Assembly (NCBI GenBank): GCA_903832475.1
Contig: CAILBQ010000569.1
Span: forward strand, 1 to 36,146
Reading direction: 5' to 3'
Source: an uncultured Acidobacteriota bacterium
GTDB lineage: Bacteria; Acidobacteriota; Terriglobia; Terriglobales; Acidobacteriaceae
Length of the DNA: 36,146 nt
Shown here piece after piece: positions 8,917 through 19,276 of the stretch (position 1 is its first letter; each line of letters begins with the position of its first letter). A program made the translations under genes and the position numbers. The notes under the pieces are model-generated. The model made no database searches. It had not been told where the DNA came from and saw only the letters and a list, made by a program, of their open reading frames with translations.

Positions 8917-10233
8917 ATGCTGGACCTGGCCTTTGTGCGCAACAATCTGTCGCTGGTGGAAGAAAAGCTGCGCGCACGCGGGGCCGATCCGGCGGCATTG
9001 CTGGGCGATTTCCATTCACTGGACGCACGCCGGCGCGAGGCCATCACCCAATCTGAGCAATGGAAGGCGCGGCGCAACGACCTCAGCCAGCAGGTTGGTC
9101 AGTTGAAGCGAACCGGCCAGGACGCCACTGCTCTGATGGAAGAAACCAAGGCGCTCAAGGAGCGGCTGGACGAACTGGACGCCACCGCGGCGGCGCTGGA
9201 CGAGCAGATGCGGCAGTCGCTGGCGCGCATTCCCAACCTCACCCGCGACGAGGTTCCGGCGGGGAAATCCGAGGCCGACAACGTAGTCGTCAAGACCTGG
9301 GGGACGGCTCGCGAATTCGAGTTTGAAGCCAAGCCGCACTGGGAACTGGGCGAAAAGCTTGGCATTCTCGACCTGGAGCGCGCCGCCAAACTGAGCGGAG
9401 CGCGGTTTGCCGTCTACAAAGGAGCCGGGGCAAGGCTGGAGCGCGCGCTGATCAGTTTCATGCTCGATCTGCACACCACGACGCACGGCTATACGGAAAT
9501 TTTGCCGCCCTTCATGGTGAACAGCAAAAGCCTCTTCGGGACCGGCCAGCTTCCGAAGTTTGCGGAAGACCTGTTCCGCTGCGACGACGGGACGGAGTTC
9601 GTGCCCGGCGAGTACCGCGACAATGATCACTGGCTGATTCCGACGGCCGAAGTGCCGGTCACGAACCTCTATCGCGACGAAATTCTCGAAGACAGCAAGC
9701 TGCCCATTTCTTTTACGGCTTATACGCCATGCTTCCGGGCCGAGGCCGGCGCGGCGGGGCGGGATACGCGCGGGATCATCCGCCAGCATCAGTTTCAAAA
9801 GGTCGAGCTGGTCAAGTTCGTGCGCCCCGAAGAGTCCGACGCCGAGCACGAGCGGCTCACCCGGCACGCCGAGACCATTCTCGAACTGCTGGAATTGCCT
9901 TACCGGCGCATGCTGCTGTGCAGTGGGGACACGGGTTTCTCGGCCGCGAAAACTTACGACCTGGAAGTCTGGCTCCCCGGACAGGCGCTCTATCGCGAGA
10001 TTTCGTCCTGCTCGAATTTCGAAGCGTTTCAGGCCCGCCGCGCCAACATCCGCTACAAGCCAGGCGGCAAAGGCAAAAACGAGTTTGTCCATACGTTAAA
10101 CGGCAGCGGACTGGCTGTCGGACGGACCTGGCTGGCGATTCTCGAAAACTACCAAATGGCGGATGGCTCGGTGCGGATTCCCGAGGTGTTACGGGCCTAC
10201 ATGGGCGGGTTGGAGCGCATCGTCGCTCCCTGA
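8917..10233 (+). CDS. serS: Seryl-tRNA synthetase
   Basis: [22 protein letters not shown] coiled-coil arm; class II motifs including [31 protein letters not shown] and [20 protein letters not shown]. Confidence 0.97.
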   Translation: MLDLAFVRNNLSLVEEKLRARGADPAALLGDFHSLDARRREAITQSEQWKARRNDLSQQVGQLKRTGQDATALMEETKALKERLDELDATAAALDEQMRQSLARIPNLTRDEVPAGKSEADNVVVKTWGTAREFEFEAKPHWELGEKLGILDLERAAKLSGARFAVYKGAGARLERALISFMLDLHTTTHGYTEILPPFMVNSKSLFGTGQLPKFAEDLFRCDDGTEFVPGEYRDNDHWLIPTAEVPVTNLYRDEILEDSKLPISFTAYTPCFRAEAGAAGRDTRGIIRQHQFQKVELVKFVRPEESDAEHERLTRHAETILELLELPYRRMLLCSGDTGFSAAKTYDLEVWLPGQALYREISSCSNFEAFQARRANIRYKPGGKGKNEFVHTLNGSGLAVGRTWLAILENYQMADGSVRIPEVLRAYMGGLERIVAP

Positions 10234-10264
10234 AGCCCACGGCCACAGGAAGACAGAAGGATTC

Positions 10265-10639
10265 ATGCAAAAGACGTTAAAAAGCTACTTCTTTTGGACT
10301 CACCAGCGCGGCAGCTTCCATTACGACGTGATGGTGACGCTGATTCTCCTCTTCATTTTTGTGACGCCCCACCTTTGGAACTATGGCGACAAGCCATCGC
10401 CGATTGCGTCCATGACAGAGCCGATTTCGGTCACCAGCGACGGAGACCACGGATTGATCCTGACCGTTCCTATTCGCGACGTGCAGGTTGATCCCAGCGC
10501 CAGCGAGAACACCGTTCGCAAAGCGTTGAAACAGGCCATCCAGCCGGTGACCGGGGATGCCGTGTTCGTCGCAAAATGGATCACGGTTTCGGACGCTTCG
10601 GGTCATCCCGCGGCCTGGCAAGTCTGGGCACATAAGTAG
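10265..10639 (+). CDS. Hypothetical single-TM protein with periplasmic C-terminal domain
   Basis: MQKTLKSYFFWTHQRGSFHYDVMVTLILLFIFVTPHLWNYGDKP...; one TM then soluble domain; upstream of LolA-like gene on the same strand. Confidence 0.65.
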   Translation: MQKTLKSYFFWTHQRGSFHYDVMVTLILLFIFVTPHLWNYGDKPSPIASMTEPISVTSDGDHGLILTVPIRDVQVDPSASENTVRKALKQAIQPVTGDAVFVAKWITVSDASGHPAAWQVWAHK

Positions 10640-10712
10640 CCTTCCTGTATGCCTCCTACAATCGATTGGCATCTTTGTCCGTCGCCGATTCATCTATTCA
10701 GTCTGGTGAACT

Positions 10713-11462
10713 ATGACTTCGCTCGTGAAAAGCATTCATTCGATTCGATTTTTCCAGAAATCTTTATGCGCTACGTCGCTTCTGGCGATGGCAGTTCTGG
10801 GTGGTACGTCTCTGGCGCCGGCCGCTGTGGCTGCCGACGATCTGACCAGCGTTCTGAACAAGCTGGACGCCTCTTCGGCCAAGTTCAAAACGGCGCAGGC
10901 TGACATCACTTCTGAAAACACGCAGACCGCCCCAATTGTCGACACGGACACGCAGACCGGGGCGGTGCTTTTCGAGCGCCAGAACGGCCAGTTGGAAATG
11001 GCCCTGCATCTGAAGACCGACAACGGCCAGCCGGCACAGAAAGACGTTGTCTACGCCGATGGCCTGTTGAAGTTTTACGAGCCGCTGCAGAAACAGGTAA
11101 CGGTCTTCAAGGCGGGCAAGAACCAGGTGCAGGCCGACACCATCCTGACCGTTGGCTTTGGTGGAAGCGGCAAAGACCTGCAGAAAAACTGGGATGTCAC
11201 GTATGCGGGCGCTGACAAGGTCGACGGCAAGCCGACGGCCAAGCTGGCGCTGGTTCCCAAGGACGCCGGGATGAAGAACAACTTTCCCAAGGTCTTTCTG
11301 TGGGTCGACATGGATACGGGCCTGGCGGTGAAGCAGCAGTTCTTCGATACTTCCGGCAACTATCGCGTCGCCACCTACCGCAATGTCAAGCTGAATGCTC
11401 CGCTGCCGGCAAAGGCTTTCGAGTTGAAGACGGCTCCGGGCACGCAGATCATCAACCGGTAA
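10713..11462 (+). CDS. LolA-like outer-membrane lipoprotein carrier protein
   Basis: Signal peptide, then LNKLDASSAKFKTAQADITSENTQTA...GAVLFERQNGQLEMALHLKTDNGQPAQKDVVYADGLLKFYEPLQKQVTVFKAGKNQ...; LolA/LolB-like beta fold pattern. Confidence 0.75.
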   Translation: MTSLVKSIHSIRFFQKSLCATSLLAMAVLGGTSLAPAAVAADDLTSVLNKLDASSAKFKTAQADITSENTQTAPIVDTDTQTGAVLFERQNGQLEMALHLKTDNGQPAQKDVVYADGLLKFYEPLQKQVTVFKAGKNQVQADTILTVGFGGSGKDLQKNWDVTYAGADKVDGKPTAKLALVPKDAGMKNNFPKVFLWVDMDTGLAVKQQFFDTSGNYRVATYRNVKLNAPLPAKAFELKTAPGTQIINR

Positions 11463-11484
11463 TGGAAGGCCGAGCGCCGACACC

Positions 11485-12900
11485 CTAAATTCTGGGACGC
11501 GAGAAAATGCGCTGTAAAGCGATGCCGCCAGTCGCGAACAGGATGGGGAAAAACTCCAGGGTGTAGCGCGTCTCCGGAGCCTCGATGGTGAGCAGCAGCA
11601 GGCTGCGCAGCACCAGGTAGGCGGCCATGTACGGCCATAGACGCGGCCGATACAAAAAGCCCGCCAGCCCAAGCAGCAGGAAAAGCAGATTTACCCCGGC
11701 ATAGGCCCAGCTGAAGCGGGTTTCCGGCCGGTGTTGGCTGTACTGCCACCAATACAGGTCGATGGTGAGATTTTCGACTCGCGGACGCAGGGTCATGTCG
11801 GCCAGGCGTCCGAGAGGCAGAAGGACCGCGTCGCGTAACGGGTGATCGGCGGCGCGCTGACGGGCCAGGGCTTCGAAGCGCGCGTCGAGTGCTGGCGTCA
11901 GGTCCTGATTCTGGTTGTAGTCGGCGACCAGGGCGCTGGTCTGCTGCTTCTGCTGCGGGGAGTCGAAGGCTCGTTCCGGCAGCTGGTTGAAATCGAGCGG
12001 ACTGTCGGGGACATTCCAGTACACATCCTCGGTGCAGGCAAAATCCAGACACCAGGTCTTGACCCAGTGCTGCCAGCCGAGATGCGGATCCTCGCCGGGA
12101 TCGTTGGCATAGCGCGGAGCGAGCGGCTCGAAGACATGGAAAGTGTGCCAGTTGCGGCCGGCCCAGACGGCGAAGGGCAGAACGGAAAGCAGTCCGCAAA
12201 GCATGGCCGGACGCAAGGCGCTGGACAGCGAAATTTGAGAGCCACGAGCAAGAATCAAGGCCGGCCACAAGGCAAATGCCAGTAATGCTCCGTCGGGGCG
12301 AAGCATGGCGGCGCTGCTGATAGCCAGGGTGAAGAAGACCCAAAACAGCCGGGAACTCTCGCCGCGGGCACTGGTGCCAGGGTTCCGGCTTTCCAGAATG
12401 CGCTGCAGCGACCAGAGGGCGAGACAGATCATGTCGAAGGTGAGCGACTCGGTCAGAGGCGCGGAAGCATAGACCGCGGTGAAGGGGCACATCGTCGCCA
12501 GCCACAGCGCATTCAACCCGGCGCGCGGCGTGCTGATGCGTCGTACAAAATCGGCCAACAGGACGCACGCACCCAGTTCCAGGAAGATCTGCAGATAGCC
12601 CACGCCGGTGTACTGATCGACGCCGAAGACGGCGAAGCAGGCAGCCAGAAATAGCGGGTAGCCGGGCAGGCGAATCAGTGACGAGTGGATCACGCCGCTG
12701 CCGTCGGTGATGGCGAACTGGCCGTGCAGAAGCAGATTTTTTGCGAAGTTGCCGTAGATCAGCGCGTCACCCTGTCCCTGCGGGAACGCCCGCCACATCC
12801 ACAAACGAAGAACCAGCCCTCCGATGAGGGCGGCCAGGCCTCGCCAGACAAGGCGGGAGGGCCAGCTTACACTGATAAAAGGAGTGGGCGTCGATTTCAT
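11485..12900 (-). CDS. GT-C superfamily membrane glycosyltransferase (GT39/ArnT-like)
   Basis: 471 aa multi-TM; QGDALIYGNFAKNLLLHGQFAITDGSG...RLPGYPLFLAACFAVFGVDQ matches GT39/PMT-like loop motifs. Confidence 0.75.
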   Translation of the reverse strand: MKSTPTPFISVSWPSRLVWRGLAALIGGLVLRLWMWRAFPQGQGDALIYGNFAKNLLLHGQFAITDGSGVIHSSLIRLPGYPLFLAACFAVFGVDQYTGVGYLQIFLELGACVLLADFVRRISTPRAGLNALWLATMCPFTAVYASAPLTESLTFDMICLALWSLQRILESRNPGTSARGESSRLFWVFFTLAISSAAMLRPDGALLAFALWPALILARGSQISLSSALRPAMLCGLLSVLPFAVWAGRNWHTFHVFEPLAPRYANDPGEDPHLGWQHWVKTWCLDFACTEDVYWNVPDSPLDFNQLPERAFDSPQQKQQTSALVADYNQNQDLTPALDARFEALARQRAADHPLRDAVLLPLGRLADMTLRPRVENLTIDLYWWQYSQHRPETRFSWAYAGVNLLFLLLGLAGFLYRPRLWPYMAAYLVLRSLLLLTIEAPETRYTLEFFPILFATGGIALQRIFSRPRI

Positions 12901-13181
12901 GCGCGTCCGCCCGCCAGATTTGCTGTCGCTTTTGGATTTCCTGCCGCTCGACTCATCGTGAGCGCGACGAAATTTTTCGAAATCGCCGGCCGCACTCCTG
13001 AGCGTAACGCCTTGTTCGTGCTGAATTTGGGATTTCTTCCTGCCTTGAATTGACGCACCGTACCTGCTTTCATACGATTCGAGTGTAACCGTGGACGCGG
13101 CTTGTGTCGGAGTCTGCCTAGCCCCAAGTGTCTGCGAGTGTTCGCGCCGGCTAACCCCAGTTCTTCGACCAAAGGCCCCCC

Positions 13182-16100
13182 ATGCCCGACCGCCAGATCT
13201 TCTTCGACCCGCAACGCAAACGCTGGAAGCGCCTTCGCCGCATCCTCGACATTTCCGCTGTCACCTTTACCGTGGTCGTGGCCATCTTCATCTTCAACGT
13301 GCTGCGCCAGCAGCATCTGCCGGAGTTGCTGCTGCCATCGCCCAAGCACAACTACAAGGCGATCAGCGACCGGCAATCCGATTTGATGCGCGCGGAGCGG
13401 GCCAAGGAAAAGCCGGCCCGTCGAAAGACCAATCGCAAGGCTTCCGACGTTCCCTTCAATTCCGGCGAAGGCATTCGCGCGGCGTACTATCGGCCCGACG
13501 ACGCGGCCAGCTACTCCACGTTCAAAGAGCACGTCCACCAGATCGACATCGTGTTTCCCATGTGGCTGCATGTTTCGCAGCCGGACGGCAACCTTATGGG
13601 CGAGAGCAGCGACGATACGCGCGAATACCGCCTGGTCGACGAACACGGCGTGCATGATCCCGACGATCTGAACAAGATCAAGAATGTGATTTCGGCAGCC
13701 AAGGAAAACACCGAGATCTTTCCCAACCTGAGCAGCTACAATCCGCAAAATCACAGCTTCGACCCAGCCATCGGCACGATCGTTCTCGACCCGGTCAAAC
13801 GCCAGGAATTGCGCAGGCAGATCATGGCGTTCTTTGCCGGGATGCCCGCCTATCGCGGATTGTCGCTCGATCTCGAAAACTTCCCAGACAATGCGCAGGA
13901 CGCCTATCAGCAATTCATCCAGGAACTTTACGCGGATATGCACGCTCGCAATCTGCGGCTTTATGTCAACGTCGAAGTTTCCGCCGATGATGACATGCTC
14001 AAGCGCATGGCCGCCAACTCCGACGGCCTCATCCTCATGAATTACGACGAGCATGAGGTAGAGAGCGAACCAGGGCCGATCGCCTCGCAGACCTGGTTTC
14101 TGAACAACCTCAAGCGCGTGTTGAAAGACGTGCCCAAGGAAAAAATCGTCTGCGCGCTGGGCAATTACGGCTACGACTGGACCATGTCCATTCCCGACCC
14201 TAAGGACAAGAAGCATCCCAAGCCAAAGATCGTGAACACGGAAGACCTCTCCGTGCAGGAGGCCTGGCAGCGGGCAGCGGACGCGGACGCCGATCTCGAT
14301 CTTGATTACGATTCGTTGAACCCGCACTACTCGTTCATTGACGAGGACAAGCACATTCGCCACGTGGTCTGGTTTCTTGACAGCGTGACCACGCTGGACG
14401 AAATGCGGGGCGCACGAGAGCTGGGCATTCAGACGTTTGCGCTGTGGTCGCTGGGCCAGGAAGATCCTTCGACCTGGGCAATCTGGGACAAGCCCAGCAG
14501 TGCGGACGCCTTGACGGCCCTGGGCAGCGTTGCGCCCGGTCATGATGTCGACGATGAAGGCACCGGGGATATCATCCGCATCACCAACACTCCGAAGAAC
14601 GGCAAGCGCGTCGTGCAACTGGATACGGACGAACCCGATCTACGCCGCAGGCTCATCATCGACGAGCACATGGATACGTATCCTGCCGGCTACCGGATCG
14701 AGCTGTACGGCTATCATCCAACCCAGGTGGCGCTGTCCTTCGATGACGGTCCCGATCCAGCGTGGACACCGAAGATCCTCGACATTCTGAAGAAGAAGAA
14801 CGTCAAGGGAACGTTCATGCTGATCGGCTCGCAGGCGCAGGAGAACGTGGGCTTGATGCAGCGCATCGTGCGCGAAGGCCACGAGATCGGCAATCACACC
14901 TATTCGCATCCGGACATCAGCGAAATTTCAACACGCCAGCTGCAGCTCGAGTTGAACCTGACCGAGCGGCTTTTTGTCAGCAAGCTTGGCATTCAGCCGC
15001 TCTACTTCCGACCGCCCTATGACATCGACGAAGAGCCTGATACGGACGATCAGGCCGAGCCAGCCTATCGCGTTCAGCAGATGGGATACGTCATTGTCGG
15101 CAACAAGATCGATACCGATGACTGGAACGAGCATCCCCGCAAGACGCCTCAGCAAATCACTTCCTCGGTGCTGGAGCAGTTGGACAACCGCAAGACCAAT
15201 CCGCAGTTTCAGGGCAGCATCATCCTCATGCATGACGGCGGCGGCAATCGCGCACCCACGGTTGCGGCGCTGCCCGTCCTGATCGATGCGCTGCGCGCGC
15301 GCGGTTTTGAAATCGTGCCCATATCGCAGCTGATGGGCAAGACCACGGCGGAGGTCATGCCCAAGATCACCGGCATGCAGTACTGGCGCGCACGGGCCGA
15401 CTCGGTTGCTTTCAGCATCCTGTCCCTCTTTGGACATTTCGTGGTGTCAGTTTTCTTCGTGGGCGACGTATTGATGAGCGCGCGACTGATCCTGGTCGGC
15501 GTGCTGGCCATCATTGACCGCCTGCGCGGACACAAGCCGGGCAATCCGGCATTCACGCCGCCTGTGGCTGTCCTGGTACCCGCGTACAACGAAGAAACGG
15601 TCATCGTTCGCACGGTACGTTCGGTGTTGAATTCCACCTATCCTGACCTGCACGTGGTGGTGATCGACGATGGCTCGAGCGATCGCACTTCCGAAGTGGC
15701 TCGGGACGCTTACGGCCCCGAGATTGCCGCGGGCAAAGTGGCTGTGCTGACCAAAGCAAATGGAGGCAAGGCGGCCGCGTTGAATTACGCCGTCGAGCGG
15801 CTTACAGAAGAGTTCTACGTAGGGATCGATGCCGATACCGTGATTGCGCCCGACGCCATCGCCAAGCTGATGCCGCATTTCGAAGATCCCCTGGTAGGCG
15901 CCGTTGCCGGCAATGCCAAGGTAGGCAATCGCGTGAACCTGTGGACGCGCTGGCAGGCGCTTGAATACATCACCAGCCAGAATTTCGAGAGGCGCGCGCT
16001 CAATTTGTTCAACGTGGTCACCGTCGTTCCCGGTGCCATCGGCGCGTGGCGCACCGGGCCGGTTCGCAAGGCAGGCGGCTATCCGCTCAACACCGTAGCC

Positions 16101-16712
16101 GAAGATGCCGACCTGACCATGAGCCTGCTGGAGCAGGGACTGAAAGTCGTGTATGAAGACCGTTCGCTGGCCTTCACCGAGGCGCCGATCGACGCTAAGG
16201 GCCTGATGCGGCAGCGATTCCGCTGGTCCTTTGGCACGCTGCAGGCGGTGTGGAAGCATCGTGCTGCCTTCACACGCAACAAGGCTATGGGGCTGTTCGC
16301 ACTGCCGAATATCGTGGTGTTTCAGATGCTGCTGCCGCTGGTGTCACCGTTCATCGACTTGATGTTCCTGGTCGGCATCGGGCAGTTTCTCTGGGACCGC
16401 TATTATCACCCCGATGCGGCGAGCGCGGACAGCTTCGAAAAGCTACTGGCCTACTTCCTTACGTTCATGGTCATCGATTTTGTGACGTCGGCCGTGGCGT
16501 TCAGCCTGGAACGAAAGCATCCGGCCAACAAGGGCGATGGATGGCTGCTGTTCCATATCTGGCTGCAGCGATTCGCGTACCGACAGGTGTTTTCAGTGGT
16601 GCTGTTCAAGACGGTGAAGCGAGCTATCGACGGGCGGCCATTCAACTGGGACAAGATCGCACGCACTGCCAAGATGAGCAAGCAGACAGACAAGCTGATC
16701 GAGGGCGTCTAG
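13182..16712 (+). CDS. Trifunctional GH18-like / NodB polysaccharide deacetylase / GT2 (PgaC/cellulose-synthase-like) fusion
   Basis: 1176 aa. N-terminal TM; GH18 beta4 motif GLSLDLEN; NodB motifs LSFDDGPDP, HTYSHP, YFRPPYD, MHDGGG; GT2 motifs VLVPAYNEE, DDGSSDRT, GIDADTV, EDADLT, QRFRW; C-terminal TMs. Confidence 0.93.
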   Translation: MPDRQIFFDPQRKRWKRLRRILDISAVTFTVVVAIFIFNVLRQQHLPELLLPSPKHNYKAISDRQSDLMRAERAKEKPARRKTNRKASDVPFNSGEGIRAAYYRPDDAASYSTFKEHVHQIDIVFPMWLHVSQPDGNLMGESSDDTREYRLVDEHGVHDPDDLNKIKNVISAAKENTEIFPNLSSYNPQNHSFDPAIGTIVLDPVKRQELRRQIMAFFAGMPAYRGLSLDLENFPDNAQDAYQQFIQELYADMHARNLRLYVNVEVSADDDMLKRMAANSDGLILMNYDEHEVESEPGPIASQTWFLNNLKRVLKDVPKEKIVCALGNYGYDWTMSIPDPKDKKHPKPKIVNTEDLSVQEAWQRAADADADLDLDYDSLNPHYSFIDEDKHIRHVVWFLDSVTTLDEMRGARELGIQTFALWSLGQEDPSTWAIWDKPSSADALTALGSVAPGHDVDDEGTGDIIRITNTPKNGKRVVQLDTDEPDLRRRLIIDEHMDTYPAGYRIELYGYHPTQVALSFDDGPDPAWTPKILDILKKKNVKGTFMLIGSQAQENVGLMQRIVREGHEIGNHTYSHPDISEISTRQLQLELNLTERLFVSKLGIQPLYFRPPYDIDEEPDTDDQAEPAYRVQQMGYVIVGNKIDTDDWNEHPRKTPQQITSSVLEQLDNRKTNPQFQGSIILMHDGGGNRAPTVAALPVLIDALRARGFEIVPISQLMGKTTAEVMPKITGMQYWRARADSVAFSILSLFGHFVVSVFFVGDVLMSARLILVGVLAIIDRLRGHKPGNPAFTPPVAVLVPAYNEETVIVRTVRSVLNSTYPDLHVVVIDDGSSDRTSEVARDAYGPEIAAGKVAVLTKANGGKAAALNYAVERLTEEFYVGIDADTVIAPDAIAKLMPHFEDPLVGAVAGNAKVGNRVNLWTRWQALEYITSQNFERRALNLFNVVTVVPGAIGAWRTGPVRKAGGYPLNTVAEDADLTMSLLEQGLKVVYEDRSLAFTEAPIDAKGLMRQRFRWSFGTLQAVWKHRAAFTRNKAMGLFALPNIVVFQMLLPLVSPFIDLMFLVGIGQFLWDRYYHPDAASADSFEKLLAYFLTFMVIDFVTSAVAFSLERKHPANKGDGWLLFHIWLQRFAYRQVFSVVLFKTVKRAIDGRPFNWDKIARTAKMSKQTDKLIEGV

Positions 16713-16733
16713 CTGTTCTTGATGGAGGGGGCA

Positions 16734-16764
16734 AGCCTGGTCAAGCTTCCACGCTGACCAGGCT
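16734..16764. repeat. 10-bp perfect inverted repeat between convergent genes (possible 3'-end stem-loop)
   Basis: AGCCTGGTCA (16734-16743) - 11 nt - TGACCAGGCT (16755-16764); overlaps the stop codon of the minus-strand gene. No strong U-tract. Confidence 0.5.
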
Positions 16765-17418
16765 GCCTTTGGACTGCAGGTAGGCAAGCGCCGGGCCTGC
16801 GGTGCGGATGCCGGCCGCCAGGTTTGCCTTCAACGCGGAGACCAGGGTTTCGTACGGGCTTTGCGCCGACGTTGTGCCTGCCGACGATTCCCCATTTCCA
16901 TAGGCTGTATTCAAGAACGCAACCAGGCTGCTGACCGAGTCATTGGCAGCGGCGCCGGAAGGGGCATTCGACCCTGGAGGCAGCAACAGCGCCTGCACCA
17001 GATTGAGCTGCAATTGACTTTGCACCTGGCTGCTCTCGAAGGTCGGATTCGTCGTAGCAGACTGAGCCGGTGAAGAGGCTGCCCGAAGATTCGCGGAGGA
17101 GCTCGTGGCGTTCAGGTAAGTTGCAAGCGCAGCCTGAGCGTCAGTGAAGCTCCCAGTCTCCAAGGCCGACCCCACTCCGGAAAGCAGCGCTCCCAGAGCG
17201 CTGTTCTGCGCCGGGCTGGTGGGAGAGATGGCGTCCAGCGCGTGCAGCAGGGATTGGCTGGAAGTCAGATCTCCCGCAGAAATCGCGGTCTGCAACTGGC
17301 TCAACAGGCTGTCAAAGGCCGTTTGCGGGGCAGACGCGTTGCCCGTGCTGGTGTAGTTGATCGTAGAGACGACGCTCGAGACAGGAAGGATAGCCAAGGT
17401 GCTCATGGTGAACTCCAT
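16741..17418 (-). CDS. Hypothetical Ala/Ser-rich protein with internal helical repeats
   Basis: MEFTMSTLAILPVSSVVSTINYTSTG...; repeats FDSLLSQLQTAISAGDLTSSQSLLHALDAI and LGALLSGVGSALETGSFTDAQAALATYLNA. Confidence 0.6.
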   Translation of the reverse strand: MEFTMSTLAILPVSSVVSTINYTSTGNASAPQTAFDSLLSQLQTAISAGDLTSSQSLLHALDAISPTSPAQNSALGALLSGVGSALETGSFTDAQAALATYLNATSSSANLRAASSPAQSATTNPTFESSQVQSQLQLNLVQALLLPPGSNAPSGAAANDSVSSLVAFLNTAYGNGESSAGTTSAQSPYETLVSALKANLAAGIRTAGPALAYLQSKGSLVSVEA

Positions 17419-17557
17419 CGCTTGCCTGGGCCAGTCTTCTTTTGGGCCAGCCCTCAGGAGTGACAAGCATTCCTGTGAATTGTTTCGGCAATCGAGACAG
17501 AAACTTTAGCCGGGATCGCGAAATATTGCGCGGCCGGGATTCGCGGCACCCTTAAAC

Positions 17558-19276
17558 CTAGGCGTCGTCGTAATCCTCCGTCAGCGATTGCAGAAAAGCT
17601 ACCAGCGCCGCCACATCCGCCTGCGACAACGACATGCCGGCAAACTCCGGAGGAGCGTTCCGCAGAAGGCCTTGGTGAGCCAGCGTCGAATTTGCGATAT
17701 AGAACTGGATCACGTCGTCCAGGTGCAGTTTGCTGCCGTTGTGGAAATACGGCGCCGAGTCCTCAAGGTCGCGCAAGACCGGCGTCTTGAACTGGCCAAT
17801 GGTCGAAGCCAGCCCGTTATCGACCGAGCAGTCCTTCCCCTGCGCACAGACAAAGCTGGCCAGGTTGCCCTGCGGCGTTGGGATGTCAGGATTTTGATGG
17901 ACATTCCACATGCCCAGGTCGGCGTAGTTGGGATTGGCGGCAGAAGCCGCACGTCGGAACGCTTCGCTGGCATTGGGGTGATTTGCGCTGGCCGGCAAGT
18001 ATCGATCGAAGGCGGCATTGCGCTCCGTCAAGGACGGGATGTGCAGTTGCATAAAGGCGCCCGCGCCGTGCACGCCGTCGTATTCTTCCTGGCTGACGCC
18101 GGTGTTGTGAAAGACAAAGTCAGTGAAGTCAGGAGCCTGGTGGCAGGCGGCGCAGTTGCCGGCATGCTGGTTGTCTCCGCCGCCAGTCGTGGCCGATTTC
18201 AGGAAGATTTTCAGCCCGGCCAATTCCGTCGCTCCGAACTGGTAGGGGTTGGCGTGGTATTTGAAGCTGCCATCGGCGCTGGTGATGTAGGTGGGATTCG
18301 ACAGCGCCAGCACGGCGTTATAGAGACGCAGGTTATAGGCGGCGCGCGTTTCGCCGGCCAGCACTTCCTGGGGAAGATGGTTGTCGCGCAGAAAGTTATC
18401 GTACGGGCTGCCCACGTAGCGCTTGTATTCGTCGCGCTGAAAGAGCAGATCTTTCATGTACTGAGCGACACAGGTGGCCAGCAAGTCGACGATCTGTTGA
18501 TCGGTGGCCGTGCTCACGTCGATGCGCAGGCCGACGGGCAGCAGCAGGTCGCTGGTGATGCGCGGATCGAGGCCGGCAAAGAGAGTGCCGTAAGAAAGGC
18601 CATTGGTGCGATCGGAAGCAAGCTGGCTCGATCCATCGTCTTCGCGCACCACGCGCGCAATGTGAGCCAGGGCCTGCTGCTGCTGCGTTGGCTGCCAGCC
18701 AAAGTTGCGGCCAGTCATGGTGCCGCGGACCAGATCTTCGCCCGACGCGAACTCGCCGTCGAAGTGAAGAAACAGCGGCGTCGACCGGGCTGTGAAGCTG
18801 TCCACCATCTGCATGGAATTGCGCGGCGTGTGGGTGAAGCCGTTCATCGCCTGGGGGATCGGGCTTCGCGTGGTGAAGTCAGAATAGGTCCGGTTGCCTG
18901 CTCCCGAGACACCTTCAAACTCGGTGACGAAGTGGCAACTGCGGCAGTTGATGGCCTCTCCCGCAAACGGCCCGGGCAGAGAGCCGTTGGTAGTTTCAAC
19001 CTGCGCGACAACAGGGTCGCCGACGGCCAGCGGCTGATTGACGCCGCTCATGTGGCTGGCGAAGTACTCGCCAAATCGAGTATCGAGAAAGATGCGTTCG
19101 CCGATCGAATCGGCGGCCGGCGTGGTGGCTTCGCTGGCAGGCGCCACGGGAGCTTTCCCCGAGCCGCATCCTGCCAGCAGGGCAATGCACATACAAGAAA
19201 GGATCAGAGCCAGAGGATTGCGGGCGACTCCGCGAGATGCCGTCGAAGAGGCCGCGTGGCCAGGGAACAGACTCAC
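17558..19276 (-). CDS. Di-haem cytochrome c peroxidase/MauG-family lipoprotein
   Basis: Haem motifs CRSCH and CAACH; lipobox LLAGC; FKTPVLRDLEDSAPYFHNGSKLHLDDVIQFY. Likely GTG start at 19276 overlapping the upstream stop (GTGA). Confidence 0.85.
   Translation of the reverse strand: MSLFPGHAASSTASRGVARNPLALILSCMCIALLAGCGSGKAPVAPASEATTPAADSIGERIFLDTRFGEYFASHMSGVNQPLAVGDPVVAQVETTNGSLPGPFAGEAINCRSCHFVTEFEGVSGAGNRTYSDFTTRSPIPQAMNGFTHTPRNSMQMVDSFTARSTPLFLHFDGEFASGEDLVRGTMTGRNFGWQPTQQQQALAHIARVVREDDGSSQLASDRTNGLSYGTLFAGLDPRITSDLLLPVGLRIDVSTATDQQIVDLLATCVAQYMKDLLFQRDEYKRYVGSPYDNFLRDNHLPQEVLAGETRAAYNLRLYNAVLALSNPTYITSADGSFKYHANPYQFGATELAGLKIFLKSATTGGGDNQHAGNCAACHQAPDFTDFVFHNTGVSQEEYDGVHGAGAFMQLHIPSLTERNAAFDRYLPASANHPNASEAFRRAASAANPNYADLGMWNVHQNPDIPTPQGNLASFVCAQGKDCSVDNGLASTIGQFKTPVLRDLEDSAPYFHNGSKLHLDDVIQFYIANSTLAHQGLLRNAPPEFAGMSLSQADVAALVAFLQSLTEDYDDA

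Noticed and set aside
12897-14618. 573-aa minus-strand ORF antisense to the GH18-NodB-GT2 gene
   Set aside because: Shadow ORF in high-GC coding DNA; its opposite frame carries unmistakable enzyme motifs and the shadow has no recognisable family pattern.
17508-17552. CCGGGATCGCG / CCGGGATTCGCG imperfect repeat between the peroxidase gene and the downstream hypothetical
   Set aside because: Short and GC-rich; not enough to distinguish from background.
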